Assembly: GCF_900142725.1 (NCBI RefSeq)
Contig: NZ_FRBW01000002.1
Coordinates: forward strand, 496,001 to 560,000
Direction of reading: 5' to 3'
Length of the DNA: 64,000 nucleotides
Source: Roseibium suaedae
GTDB lineage: Bacteria > Pseudomonadota > Alphaproteobacteria > Rhizobiales > Stappiaceae
Shown: positions 35,575 through 43,847 of the stretch, piece after piece
How the letters are laid out: each line of letters opens with the position of its first letter
Position numbering within the stretch: the first letter of the stretch is position 1
Notes under the pieces: model-generated
What the model saw: the letters and a program-made list of their open reading frames with translations, nothing else
Database searches by the model: none
Told to the model about the DNA's origin: nothing
Position numbers and translations under genes: made by a program

Positions 35575-36309
35575 TCAATTTGCACCGATCTTGGGAAGGG
35601 CGTCCGGTACATCGCTCACCGCAGAGGCAGGCACGGCACCTGCATCGGAAGCAATGGCCACGGTCAGGCGCTCAGCGGCCTCCGGCGACATTTTGGCGAG
35701 AATATCTGCCATCTTGCGGGGCTTCATCTGGCGCACGACCTTGAGAAGAACCGTCAGGTTCAGACGGTCAAAGATCCGGGCAGCGTCCTTGGGCTTCATG
35801 TTCTCATACATGGTCACCAGACCTGCAATCTCGCCTTCTTCCTGCTTCTTCTTTTCCTCGACGGCGCTCTCGATGCGCTTTTCCAGATCCTTCAGCTCAT
35901 CAACACGCTTTTGAACCCGCTCTTCGGTCGCCTGAAGCAGTTTTTCGCGCAGGTCCAGCTGGCCTTCGTGATCATCCAGCGTCCTGCGGCGCTTGCCGAG
36001 ACTTTCCAGCACAGCGCGCTCAGCGGCCGATCCGCCAATCTCCATGGAGCCGTCCAGCCCGGGAGGCGTCTGATCGGGCGAACCGCCGGGAATGGTGGCC
36101 TGTGCATCCGGCGCGGCCTGCTCCCCCGGAGCGGGCGGAGGCATCTGCTCACCGGCCGCATCCGGCGCGGTACCCGCAGCGGTTTCCTGAGCAACGGCGC
36201 CAGGAATCGCGCCACCAATCATGCCCGTTCCCATGACGAATCCCAACAGCTTCAGCGCCAATAAGGCGCTGGCTGAAATGACAAGCATGGGAAGCAGGCG
36301 TGGTGTCAT
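35575..36309 (-). CDS. motE: MotE-family motility protein
   Basis: A 244-residue exported or membrane-anchored protein. It has an N-terminal hydrophobic helix (LPMLVISASALLALKLLGFVMG) and a Pro/Ala-rich linker. A coiled coil follows (EGQLDLREKLLQATEERVQKRVDELKDLEKRIESAVEEKKKQEE), then an MgtE-N-like domain (LVTMYENMKPKDAARIFDRLNLTVLLKVVRQMKPRKMADILAKM). In rhizobia MotE acts as a periplasmic chaperone for MotC and is needed for swimming. Its start overlaps the stop of the DUF6468 gene by 4 nt. A 'flagellar protein FliJ-like' label is also used for related proteins. Confidence 0.85.
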   Translation of the reverse strand: MTPRLLPMLVISASALLALKLLGFVMGTGMIGGAIPGAVAQETAAGTAPDAAGEQMPPPAPGEQAAPDAQATIPGGSPDQTPPGLDGSMEIGGSAAERAVLESLGKRRRTLDDHEGQLDLREKLLQATEERVQKRVDELKDLEKRIESAVEEKKKQEEGEIAGLVTMYENMKPKDAARIFDRLNLTVLLKVVRQMKPRKMADILAKMSPEAAERLTVAIASDAGAVPASAVSDVPDALPKIGAN

Positions 36310-36992
36310 GCGGCAGCGCCCTCCGAGCGCTTACGGAAACGTTCAAGTCTTGCAGTCGCTTCTGCAGCGGCACTGCGGATATCTTCGGTGCTCAGGCCCC
36401 GTTTGCGCGCCTGAGGCTCAGGGGTAACTGCCATGCTTTGAGCCTGAACCTGCGGCGCAACAGCATAGGCCTGCTGTTCATAGCCCGCGTGCTGAGCATG
36501 CATTGGCGCATGATGAGCCGGGGCGTGATGAACAGGAGCCTGATGCATCGGAGCCTGGTGAGCCTGCGCGTGATGCATCGGCTCCTGATAGGCTTGGCGC
36601 TGCGCCATCATGGCAGCATGCGCTGCAGCTTCCTGGGCTGCTGCATCACGCTGCGCAGTGGCACCACGGACGGTTTCAGCGATCTGGCTGATCCGGCTGA
36701 AGATGCGCTCACCCTCTCCCACCTGCTCTGCCAGGTCATGAGACAGCTTTTCAGCGTCCTGCAGCCGTGCACCCAGAGACCGGTCGGCCTCGGAAGCGGT
36801 GGCCTTGAGACCCAGAATGGCGCGCTCTGCAATCTCCGTGGCGGTCATCAGCTCGGAAATCGTTGCCCGCAAGGTTTCCTCATCCGCGCGCAAGCGCTGG
36901 AGCCGGTGGTTGAGCAGCCAGCAATAACCGATGGTCACGACCAGAAGGACGGCGACGAGGCCCTCGATGATCATTCCGAGAGGCAGACTCAT
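36306..36992 (-). CDS. DUF6468 membrane protein with His-rich region
   Basis: A 228-residue protein: N-terminal membrane helix (MIIEGLVAVLLVVTIGYCWLL), a helical cytoplasmic part to about 125, then a low-complexity region. About ten histidines fall within 30 residues there (pattern MHHAQAH...VHHAPAHH). It ends with LSTEDIRSAAAEATARLERFRKRSE. The N-terminal part matches DUF6468, a family confined to flagellar clusters. The His-rich stretch may bind metal or be a variable spacer. It sits between fliM (4-nt overlap) and motE (4-nt overlap), so it is translationally coupled to both. Confidence 0.82.
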   Translation of the reverse strand: MSLPLGMIIEGLVAVLLVVTIGYCWLLNHRLQRLRADEETLRATISELMTATEIAERAILGLKATASEADRSLGARLQDAEKLSHDLAEQVGEGERIFSRISQIAETVRGATAQRDAAAQEAAAHAAMMAQRQAYQEPMHHAQAHQAPMHQAPVHHAPAHHAPMHAQHAGYEQQAYAVAPQVQAQSMAVTPEPQARKRGLSTEDIRSAAAEATARLERFRKRSEGAAA

Positions 36993-38221
36993 GGCGACTC
37001 CATTTCGCTTTGCATGGCGCGCTCGAATGCCGCGAGGGTCATCTTCGGTTTGCGCAGGTTACGGGAAACGCGGATGGCAATCGAATCCTCGACCTTGCCA
37101 AGTGTTCCCTCGGTTAACGGTGTGTTACCGCACTTGATCATCACCGGGTTGTCCGCCTCGATGTCGAAGACAAGGGTCTGACCGACATCCAGACTGAGCA
37201 CACGTCCCAGCGGCAGGTGCGTTTCGTAGAGCACCGCATCCACTTCAACTTCGGCCGAGAAGATCTCGGTGGCCAGGTGGCCTTCCCAGATCGGATCGCG
37301 GCCGAATTTTTCACCCATGAACATCTGGAGCAGCAGATCGCGGATCGGCTCCAGGGTTGCATAGGGCATCATGATCTCGACCGTACCGCCCCGGTCTTCC
37401 ATGTCGATGCGAAGCTCGACAAGGATTGCCGCGTTGGCCGGACGGGAAATCGCCGCGAAGCGCGGATTGGTTTCCAGGCGCTCCAGATTGAAATGCACCG
37501 GAGACAGCGGCGAGAAGGCAGACTCCATATCCTGCAGGATCAAGGCGACCATCTGCTGGACGAGGTTGGTTTCGATCGTCGTATAGGGCCGCCCTTCGAC
37601 GCGCACCGCTGTGGTACCGCGCCCGCCGCCCAGAAGCACGTCGATGATCGAATAGATCAGGCTCGATTCAACCGTGATCAGACCGAAACCGTCCCATTCC
37701 TCAGCCTTGAAGACGCCAAGAATGGCGGGCAGTGGAATGGAGTTCAGGTAGTCCCCGAAACGGACGGAGCTGATGGAATCCAGCGACACTTCCACGTTGT
37801 CCGACGTGAAGTTGCGCAAGGAGGTCGTCGTCAGGCGCACCAGTCGGTCAAAGACGATTTCCAGCATCGGCAGGCGTTCGTAGGACACCATTGCCGAGTT
37901 GATCAGGGCGCGGATACCGCTCTGGTCACCCGCGATCGTGTCCTCGATATTGAAGCCGAGGAGGTTATCGATTTCTTCCTGGTTGAGGACGCGGTCCGCA
38001 CCGCGGGTGGCATTCTCGAGATCCGGCTCACTGTCATCGATCATGGCCGCCCACTGGGCAGCCATGTCGTCTGCACCCCCGGCACCCTGCTCTTCAAGAG
38101 CAGCGCCCCAGGCCGCAGCCAGATCGTCATCGTCCGTGTTCCCGGCCCCCTGCTCGGCTAGAGCGGCGCCCCAGGCATCGGCGATGTCCTCATCGGACAG
38201 ATCGTCGTCGTCGTCAGCCAT
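36989..38221 (-). CDS. fliM: Flagellar motor switch protein FliM
   Basis: C-ring protein that binds CheY-P and sets rotation. The 410-residue protein has the CheY-binding-type motif LNQEEIDNLLGF (about 78-89). The middle domain follows (NSAMVSYERLPMLEIVFDRLVRLTTTSLRNF, GLITVESSLIYSIIDVLLGGG), and the C-terminal SpoA domain includes VLSLDVGQTLVFDIEADNPVMIKCGNTPLTEGTLG. Unusually, about 65 acidic residues precede the motif. They contain three copies of an Asp-rich helix-like unit (xDDxAxxWxAxL) with Trp17, Trp38 and Trp57. The gene lies 21 bp after fliL. Confidence 0.97.
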   Translation of the reverse strand: MADDDDDLSDEDIADAWGAALAEQGAGNTDDDDLAAAWGAALEEQGAGGADDMAAQWAAMIDDSEPDLENATRGADRVLNQEEIDNLLGFNIEDTIAGDQSGIRALINSAMVSYERLPMLEIVFDRLVRLTTTSLRNFTSDNVEVSLDSISSVRFGDYLNSIPLPAILGVFKAEEWDGFGLITVESSLIYSIIDVLLGGGRGTTAVRVEGRPYTTIETNLVQQMVALILQDMESAFSPLSPVHFNLERLETNPRFAAISRPANAAILVELRIDMEDRGGTVEIMMPYATLEPIRDLLLQMFMGEKFGRDPIWEGHLATEIFSAEVEVDAVLYETHLPLGRVLSLDVGQTLVFDIEADNPVMIKCGNTPLTEGTLGKVEDSIAIRVSRNLRKPKMTLAAFERAMQSEMESP

Positions 38222-38242
38222 TCCACATCACCATCACATGAC

Positions 38243-38755
38243 CTACTGAACGAGGATTTCCTTGAACAGGACACCCTCGACACGGGCCGGATAGACCGAA
38301 AGATTGATGCGCCTGAGCAATTCTTCCTTCAGGCGGAACAGACCCGCAGAGCCTTCAAGGTCCGCCGGGCGAAGCTCTCTCAGATAGATCTGGAAAGCAT
38401 CGAGAATGCGCGGCAGGTACGGCTCGATCTGCGAGATCATTTCCTTGTCCCGCACTTCCAGGGCAATGCGCACCTTCAGGTACGTGCCCCTGCCATCGGT
38501 TGCCAGGTTCACCGTCATTTCCGGCAGATCGTAAAAGACCACCGGTTTGGGTGCCTCTGGAGCCGGTCCGCCTGCAGGATCAACCGCCGGGGCGGAAGAT
38601 CCGCCGGACATGAAGAAGAAATAGTAGCCACCGCCCGCCGCTGCCAGCAGCACGACCAGCCCTATCGCACCGAAGAGGATCAGCTTTTTCTTGCGGCCAG
38701 AGCCGCCGTCTTCGCCTTCCGCGCCCTCTTCGGCTGCTGCGTCTTCATCAGCCAT
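38243..38755 (-). CDS. fliL: Flagellar basal body protein FliL
   Basis: A 170-residue single-pass inner-membrane protein that surrounds and supports stator units. It has an acidic cytoplasmic start, the membrane helix KLILFGAIGLVVLLAAAGGGYYFFF, a Pro/Gly linker, and a periplasmic domain with VFYDLPEMTVNLATDGRGTYLKVRIALEV and a C-terminal VEGVLFKEILVQ. ATG 38755 is preferred over the adjacent TTG. It is the first gene of fliL-fliM-DUF6468-motE-TPR. Confidence 0.96.
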   Translation of the reverse strand: MADEDAAAEEGAEGEDGGSGRKKKLILFGAIGLVVLLAAAGGGYYFFFMSGGSSAPAVDPAGGPAPEAPKPVVFYDLPEMTVNLATDGRGTYLKVRIALEVRDKEMISQIEPYLPRILDAFQIYLRELRPADLEGSAGLFRLKEELLRRINLSVYPARVEGVLFKEILVQ

Positions 38756-38813
38756 CAAACAACCCCAGTGCCCGACGCGCCTGCACGCGTATTAATTTCT
38801 AAAGAGTTAATGG

Positions 38814-38840
38814 TTAACGAATAGTTACCAAAACGTTAAC
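38814..38840. promoter_or_regulatory. Tandem CtrA-like sites between fliL and flgF
   Basis: TTAA-N7-TTAC-N7-TTAAC: three half-sites at strict 11-bp steps. They lie 59 bp upstream of fliL and 190 bp upstream of flgF. Each adjacent pair matches the CtrA consensus with one mismatch. Confidence 0.62.
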
Positions 38841-38948
38841 GCCTCCGACTCGGCAATTATTGCCCTCTGGTTAATATCTGCCGGAATCTCCTGCCGGGCG
38901 CACTTGTCAGTTTTCGCTTTTGCCCAGGTTTTTCAGCGATTTAAAAAC

Positions 38949-38963
38949 TGGCACGGTCTGTGC
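38949..38963 (+). promoter_or_regulatory. Sigma-54 (-24/-12) promoter of flgF operon
   Basis: TGGCACG-N4-GTGC with the essential GG and GC dinucleotides 10 nt apart; one mismatch (G for T) from TGGCACG-N4-TTGC. It lies 66 bp upstream of the flgF ATG. Confidence 0.7.
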
Positions 38964-39029
38964 TGTTAACCATACGAGCCGGCGTTCTGGGGAGTTCGGC
39001 GGCTCACCGGGGAGCAAAAGGAAGTTCAA

Positions 39030-39770
39030 ATGGAGAATGCGCAGCTCATATCGCTATCGCGTCAGATCACGCTCAGGAATCAGATGGACGTCGTCGCCAG
39101 CAACATGGCCAACGTCAATACATCGGGCTTCAAAGCGCAGCGCATGGTCTTCGAAGAAGTCACCATGCCCCTGGCAGATGCGACCGCGTTCAAACGGAGC
39201 GACCAGCGCCTGTCCTATGTCCAGGACTACGGCACTTCGTTCAACATGATGCAGGGGTCCGTCCGGCTGACCGGCAACGAGTTCGACGTAGCCGTTGACG
39301 GCGACGGCTGGTTTGCCATCGAGATGCCCAATGCAGGTGAAGCCTATACCCGTGACGGGTCCTTCAAGATCGACAACACCGGCAAGCTGGTGACGTCTGA
39401 AGGCAAGGCCGTACTGACCGATGGAGGCCCGATCGTTTTCACCCCGCAGGACGGCAAGATCACGATTTCTGACGACGGCACGATCTCGACCGAGCTTGGC
39501 CTGCGCGGCAAGCTGAAGATGGTGTCCTTCGAGACCCCTCAGATGGCCCGGGCGATCGGCGAGAACCTTTATACCTATGAAAACGCAATTCCGATGCGGA
39601 ACGGCAAGGTCATTCAGGGCGGCCTGGAAGGGTCGAACGTCAACGGCATCATCGAAGTGGCTCACATGATCGAGACCACGCGGGCTTACGAGACCGTGAC
39701 CAAGATGATGCAGAAGACCGACGACCTGCGTGAAAACGCCATTTCCAAGCTTGGCAGCCTACGGGCCTGA
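39030..39770 (+). CDS. flgF: Proximal rod protein FlgF
   Basis: A 246-residue rod protein. The N-terminal SLSRQITLRNQMDVVASNMANVNTSGFKAQ and C-terminal VAHMIETTRAYETVTKMMQKTDDLRENAISKLG are the paired rod/hook signatures. The middle contains the FlgG-like DVAVDGDGWFAIEMPNAGEAYTRDGSFKID block. ATG 39030 has AAGGAAG upstream. It begins the operon flgF-flgG-flgA-flgH, preceded by a sigma-54 promoter and CtrA-like sites. Confidence 0.96.
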   Translation: MENAQLISLSRQITLRNQMDVVASNMANVNTSGFKAQRMVFEEVTMPLADATAFKRSDQRLSYVQDYGTSFNMMQGSVRLTGNEFDVAVDGDGWFAIEMPNAGEAYTRDGSFKIDNTGKLVTSEGKAVLTDGGPIVFTPQDGKITISDDGTISTELGLRGKLKMVSFETPQMARAIGENLYTYENAIPMRNGKVIQGGLEGSNVNGIIEVAHMIETTRAYETVTKMMQKTDDLRENAISKLGSLRA

Positions 39771-39788
39771 TTGCGGGAGCCTTGATTT

Positions 39789-40571
39789 ATGAAAGCACTC
39801 CACATCGCAGCGACGGGCATGAAGGCTCAGGAGCTGAACGTTGAAGTCATCTCGAACAACGTGGCCAACATGCGCACGACTGGCTACAAGCGCCAGCGTG
39901 CCGAGTTCCAGGACCTGTTGTACCAGAACCTGCGCCGCATGGGCGCTGATACGTCCAACACCGGCACCATCGTTCCGACAGGCGTTCAGATCGGCTCGGG
40001 TGTAAAGACAGCAGCGACCGGCCGCATCATGTCCCAAGGCACGCTGGAGCAGACGGAAAAGGATCTCGATGTCGCCATCCGCGGCGAAGGCTTCTACCAG
40101 ATCCAGCTTCCGGACGGCACCACAGCCTACAGCCGCGACGGCTCCTTCGAACGCGATGCAGATGGCAACCTGGTCACCGTTGACGGTTATGCAATTCAGC
40201 CCGGCATCAACATTCCGGACGACACCCGCGACATCACCATTTCTGCCGACGGAACGGTGCAGGGCGTCGACGGTGCCGGCAACGCTGTCACGTTCGGACA
40301 GCTGGAACTTGCCCGCTTCGTCAACAAGTCCGGTCTGGAAGCCATTGGTGACAACCTGTTCCTGGAAACCGCTGCCAGCGGCGCGCCGCAGGTCGACGTT
40401 CCCGGTGCAGACGGTTTCGGTGACCTGCAGCAGGGCTACCTTGAAATGTCGAACGTGGATGCGGTGAACGAGATCTCGGATCTGATTGCCGCACAGCGTG
40501 CCTATGAGATGAACTCCAAGATCATCCAGGCCGCTGACGAAATGTACTCGACCACGTCGAACATCCGCTAA
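39789..40571 (+). CDS. flgG: Distal rod protein FlgG
   Basis: A 260-residue distal rod subunit of normal length. It starts MKALHIAATGMKAQELNVEVISNNVANMRTTGYK and has the central DVAIRGEGFYQIQLPDGTTAYSRDGSF. It ends VNEISDLIAAQRAYEMNSKIIQAADEMYSTTSNIR. The distal rod crosses the periplasm and passes through the P and L rings, whose proteins are encoded in neighbouring operons (flgI, flgH). It lies 18 bp after flgF. Confidence 0.98.
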   Translation: MKALHIAATGMKAQELNVEVISNNVANMRTTGYKRQRAEFQDLLYQNLRRMGADTSNTGTIVPTGVQIGSGVKTAATGRIMSQGTLEQTEKDLDVAIRGEGFYQIQLPDGTTAYSRDGSFERDADGNLVTVDGYAIQPGINIPDDTRDITISADGTVQGVDGAGNAVTFGQLELARFVNKSGLEAIGDNLFLETAASGAPQVDVPGADGFGDLQQGYLEMSNVDAVNEISDLIAAQRAYEMNSKIIQAADEMYSTTSNIR

Positions 40572-40583
40572 GGGGTCAGGATC

Positions 40584-41561
40584 ATGAAACGCATTCTCGC
40601 TTTGACCGGTCTGGCTCTCGGCCTCATGTCCTCGCTCAGCGCCCTGGCAGACAGCCGTCCGGTGCTGCGCTCCGAAATCGCGACCCTGTCCGAAGTGGTC
40701 ACCGTAGGCGACTTCTACGACAATGCCGGACCTTCTGCCTCCGTGCCTCTGTTCCGCTCGCCGGACCTTGGCACATCCGGCAGCGTTCCGGCTGCCGATG
40801 TTGCCGCCCGGGCCCGGGACGCCGGACTGCTGCAGGCCGGCACCGATGGCCTGTCGAGCGTCGTCGTCCAGCGCCGTGCAGAACCGTATGACGCCGAGCG
40901 CCTGAAGGCGATGGCAAAGGTAGCTCTTGCCGAGCGCGATGCCAGCCTCACGCCGGCAGATATCGATATCGCCTTCTACCGTACACCCGCAACGATCCAG
41001 GCAAATCCTGCCGCCGATCAGCCGGTTGCCGTGGACCGGGTCCTGTGGTCCCGCACCGACGGCCGCTTCACCCTGTTCCTGAGCATTGCCACTGCCTCTG
41101 GCATCCAGCAAACCAGTCTCACAGGTCAGGCAACGGAACTGATGGAAGTTGCCGTTCTCGCGCAGCCGCTTCGTCGGGGTTCGGTGCTGCGCGCAGAAGA
41201 CCTGACCCTCGTACGCCAGCCCCGCGCACGGGTTCCGGCCAACGCATTGATCGATGCAACCGAGGTTGCCGGTCTTGCCGCCCGCAACAACCTGCGTGCC
41301 GGCACACCGCTTCTGAAGACTGACTTCGAGCGTCCGATCCTGATCACCCGCGGTGAAAAAGTGACGGTGACCTACGAATTGCCGGGCATGAAGCTCACCA
41401 CCCGTGGGGAAGCCCTCGAAGACGGAGCGGAAGGGGATGTCATCGACATTCAGAACCTTCAGTCCAAGCGCAAAGTCCCAGGCGTTGTCACCTCTCGCGG
41501 CCAGGTCCGTGTAACCTCCTCCGCCCCTGTTCTTGCCAGCCTGAATGAGGCCGTGAAATGA
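40584..41561 (+). CDS. flgA: P-ring assembly chaperone FlgA
   Basis: A 325-residue periplasmic chaperone for P-ring formation. It has a signal peptide (MKRILALTGLALGLMSSLSALA). The SAF domain is clear near the C-terminus (VAVLAQPLRRGSVLRAEDLTLVR, LAARNNLRAGTPLLKTDFERPILITRGEKVTVTYELPGMKLTTRGEAL). The N-terminal half is longer than in enterobacterial FlgA, as usual in Alphaproteobacteria. It overlaps flgH by 4 nt (ATGA). Confidence 0.95.
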   Translation: MKRILALTGLALGLMSSLSALADSRPVLRSEIATLSEVVTVGDFYDNAGPSASVPLFRSPDLGTSGSVPAADVAARARDAGLLQAGTDGLSSVVVQRRAEPYDAERLKAMAKVALAERDASLTPADIDIAFYRTPATIQANPAADQPVAVDRVLWSRTDGRFTLFLSIATASGIQQTSLTGQATELMEVAVLAQPLRRGSVLRAEDLTLVRQPRARVPANALIDATEVAGLAARNNLRAGTPLLKTDFERPILITRGEKVTVTYELPGMKLTTRGEALEDGAEGDVIDIQNLQSKRKVPGVVTSRGQVRVTSSAPVLASLNEAVK

Positions 41562-42322
41562 CTGCAGCAGCCCTTAACAGCCACCGCTTCACCACGGCCA
41601 TCGGCAGCATTCTTCTGGCTGCAACCCTTGCCGGTTGCGGCGCAGGCGACCGGCTTGCCCAGGTCGGCCAGCAGCCAGCCCTGAACGCCATCCAGGATCC
41701 GACCACCACTGCAGGCTACCGGCCGGTCCAGATGCCGATGCCGGAACCGCAGAAGGCCCACTACAACCCGAACTCCCTGTGGCGTTCCGGCAACCGCGCC
41801 TTCTTCGAAGACCAGCGCGCCAAGCAGGTCGGCGACATCCTGACCGTGGTCGTGACGATTTCCGACAAGGCGCAGTTCGATAACGAGACCACCCGCAAGC
41901 GCGAAGATAGCTCTTCCCTCGGCGCAGGTGGTGCCCTTGGGACCGCAATCGACACGATCTTCATGCCTGCAGGTGTGGCCGCCAGCGACATCGCCTCCAC
42001 TGACAGTTCGAGCGACTTCAAGGGCACAGGCTCTGTCGACCGCAAGGAATCCCTGGAGACATCCGTTGCAGCAGTCGTGCTCCAGGTGCTGCCGAACGGC
42101 AATCTCGTGATCGAAGGCCGCCAGGAAGTCCGGGTCAACTTTGAAATCCGCGAACTCGTGGTCGGTGGCATCGTCCGGCCGGAAGACATCACCTCCGACA
42201 ACAAGATCGCCAGCGAGAAAATCGCAGAAGCGCGGATCGGTTACGGTGGGCGCGGCCAGATCACCGACGTACAGCAGCAGCGCTACGGCAGCCAGGTCAT
42301 GGACATCCTCCTCCCCTTCTGA
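41558..42322 (+). CDS. flgH: L-ring lipoprotein FlgH
   Basis: A 254-residue outer-membrane lipoprotein that forms the L ring. The signal peptide ends with the lipobox LAGC (about residue 27). Family blocks are NSLWRSGNRAFFEDQRAKQVGDILTVVVTI, ETSVAAVVLQVLPNGNLVIEGRQEVRVNFEIRELVVGGIVRPEDI and a C-terminal RIGYGGRGQITDVQQQRYG. It is the last gene of the flgF operon, followed within 100 bp by a strong terminator. Confidence 0.97.
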   Translation: MTAAALNSHRFTTAIGSILLAATLAGCGAGDRLAQVGQQPALNAIQDPTTTAGYRPVQMPMPEPQKAHYNPNSLWRSGNRAFFEDQRAKQVGDILTVVVTISDKAQFDNETTRKREDSSSLGAGGALGTAIDTIFMPAGVAASDIASTDSSSDFKGTGSVDRKESLETSVAAVVLQVLPNGNLVIEGRQEVRVNFEIRELVVGGIVRPEDITSDNKIASEKIAEARIGYGGRGQITDVQQQRYGSQVMDILLPF

Positions 42323-42416
42323 TGTCCGGCCTGACCTTCCTCTGCCTTCCCCAGGCATAATCAGCTCCCCCGGCGGCGGGTATGGGTGTTCTAGAAGCCC
42401 ATTCCTTGCCGCTGAC

Positions 42417-42464
42417 AACGGGCACGGTACCTCGCTCCCCGAGTACCGTGCCCGTTTTCATTTT
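42417..42464 (+). terminator. Rho-independent terminator after flgH
   Basis: A perfect 14-bp stem (42417-42430 with 42443-42456), a 12-nt loop, then TTCATTTT. It ends the flgF-flgG-flgA-flgH transcript. Confidence 0.9.
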
Positions 42465-42494
42465 GTCAGCACCGTTTGCTGAAAAGCCGCAGGC

Positions 42495-42528
42495 ACAAAA
42501 AAACCCTTCCGGCCAAACCGGAAGGGTT
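42495..42528 (-). terminator. Rho-independent terminator after dksA
   Basis: A perfect 11-bp stem (42528-42518 with 42512-42502) with a 5-nt loop is followed on the minus strand by a U-run from the A-tract at 42497-42503. It ends the dksA transcript 32 bp past its stop. Confidence 0.9.
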
Positions 42529-42559
42529 CGAAATTCCTGAAGTTTCCCCCCAGGCCTTA

Positions 42560-42976
42560 TCAGTCGTCCCGGTAGACTTTTTCGCGGCGCTCATGCGCCT
42601 CCTGCGCCTCGATCGACAGAGTTGCAATCGGGCGGGCTTCCAGACGCCGCAGGGAAATCGGTTCACCGGTCTCCTCGCAGTAGCCATAGCTGCCGTCTGC
42701 AATCCGCTCAAGAGCGGCGTCGATCTTTGAGATCAGCTTGCGCTGCCGGTCACGGGCTCTCAATTCAATCGAGCGATCCGTTTCAGAAGATGCACGATCA
42801 GCGAAGTCCGGGTGGTTCTGGCTTTCTTCCTGAAGGTTCGCGAGGGTTTCCTTGCTTTCCTTCAAAATGTCATCTTTCCAGTCCAGGAGCTTATTCTTAA
42901 AGTACTCCCGCTGCCGCTCATTCATGAACGGCTCGTCTTCCCTCGGACGATATTCAGACTCAAGTTCAACCGTCAT
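42560..42976 (-). CDS. dksA: RNA polymerase-binding regulator DksA (zinc-site variant)
   Basis: A 138-residue secondary-channel factor that works with ppGpp in the stringent response. It has the coiled-coil hairpin (NKLLDWKDDILKESKETLANLQEESQNHPDFADRASSETDRSIELRARDR), whose tip keeps the catalytic DFADRASSE acidic residues. The zinc-finger region reads YGYCEETGEPISLRRLEARPIATLSIEAQ: only one of the four zinc cysteines remains (Cys, then Thr, Ser and Ala). Such Cys-poor DksA proteins are known in Alphaproteobacteria and as P. aeruginosa DksA2, and act without bound zinc. ATG 42976 follows CGGAG. It stands alone within the flagellar island. Confidence 0.95.
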   Translation of the reverse strand: MTVELESEYRPREDEPFMNERQREYFKNKLLDWKDDILKESKETLANLQEESQNHPDFADRASSETDRSIELRARDRQRKLISKIDAALERIADGSYGYCEETGEPISLRRLEARPIATLSIEAQEAHERREKVYRDD

Positions 42977-43142
42977 CGATAGCTCCGGATTACCTTTGGG
43001 CCGCGCGCAATATATCGTCGGTGCACTCCAGCCACAACGACCGAATTCGCAAAAATAACTTGAGCAAAAACCTAGTCATTTCAGTCAGATATAACTAGAC
43101 CGCCCGTTTTTTACGCACCTCCTCCAAAAACAAGGCACAACC

Positions 43143-43562
43143 TCAGGATGGAAACCGGCCCAATTTCGCAAGCTCGACCTTTACCCTGAGTTCGATTTCC
43201 TTCACCACGCCATCTATGCGCGGATCACCGCTTTCCAGCGTGCCTTCGACCTGGTTGGCAAGAGCTTCAAGCTTGTCGGCCGAGACGATTCCGGCCAGCA
43301 GATCGGCTTTCAGATCCTCAAGCTGATCCAGCAAGGTATGCCCCCGCTTGGCGGCCTTGGACCGGCGATCCGGCTCATCGACCAGTTCCTGCAAAGCCAG
43401 TAGCGCGTCCATGCCCTGGATGCTGCTGTTGCTGGTCATTGCACTGGAGGCAGTCGTCTCGCTACCCATATCGGGCTCGAAAAATCCGCCATCGGATCCA
43501 ACCCGCCGCTTGCCGCCCCGGCCCTGAACGCCACTGATTGGCTTTTGTCCTGTAATGCGCAT
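43143..43562 (-). CDS. fliX: Flagellar assembly regulator FliX
   Basis: A 139-residue protein with an N-terminal MRITGQKPISGVQGRGGKRRVG segment, typical of FliX, and the C-terminal helical block LLALQELVDEPDRRSKAAKRGHTLLDQLEDLKADLLAG. In Caulobacter FliX links completion of the early basal body to sigma-54/FlbD-dependent class III genes. ATG 43562 gives the family start; the frame is open to 43646. As in Caulobacter it is divergent from flgI, and both share the intergenic region that carries a sigma-54 promoter. Confidence 0.9.
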   Translation of the reverse strand: MRITGQKPISGVQGRGGKRRVGSDGGFFEPDMGSETTASSAMTSNSSIQGMDALLALQELVDEPDRRSKAAKRGHTLLDQLEDLKADLLAGIVSADKLEALANQVEGTLESGDPRIDGVVKEIELRVKVELAKLGRFPS

Positions 43563-43764
43563 GCTCTTGGGTGTCCGAATTGGCCCGGCGGGGCGGAGCG
43601 TCAGAATCTGCCTAACAAGGTAAATGAGTCCGCACCCAGGGGGCAAGATTTGCCGGGCAGGTTCTCACCACCTCATTCAGAGGGACCGGAAAATACCCGT
43701 TGCATGAGGAAGTAAATGGCCATTTTCCGCGCCTTTTCAAGATACTGAACCTAGAAGCCCGAGT

Positions 43765-43779
43765 TGGCACGTCCCTCGC
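43765..43779 (+). promoter_or_regulatory. Sigma-54 (-24/-12) promoter of flgI operon
   Basis: TGGCACG-N4-TCGC: GG and GC are exactly 10 nt apart and there is one mismatch (C for T) from consensus. It lies 69 bp upstream of the flgI ATG, inside the tempting but unused upstream extension of the flgI frame. Confidence 0.75.
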
Positions 43780-43847
43780 ATTCTAGGAAGAGCAATTTCC
43801 GGCGGCCGGATGATACCGGCAGCCTTCTTCTTGAAACGGGACGACCC

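Noticed and set aside
43764-43847. N-terminal extension of flgI
   Set aside because: The TTG at 43764 overlaps the -24 element of a sigma-54 promoter, and the signal peptide starts at 43848.
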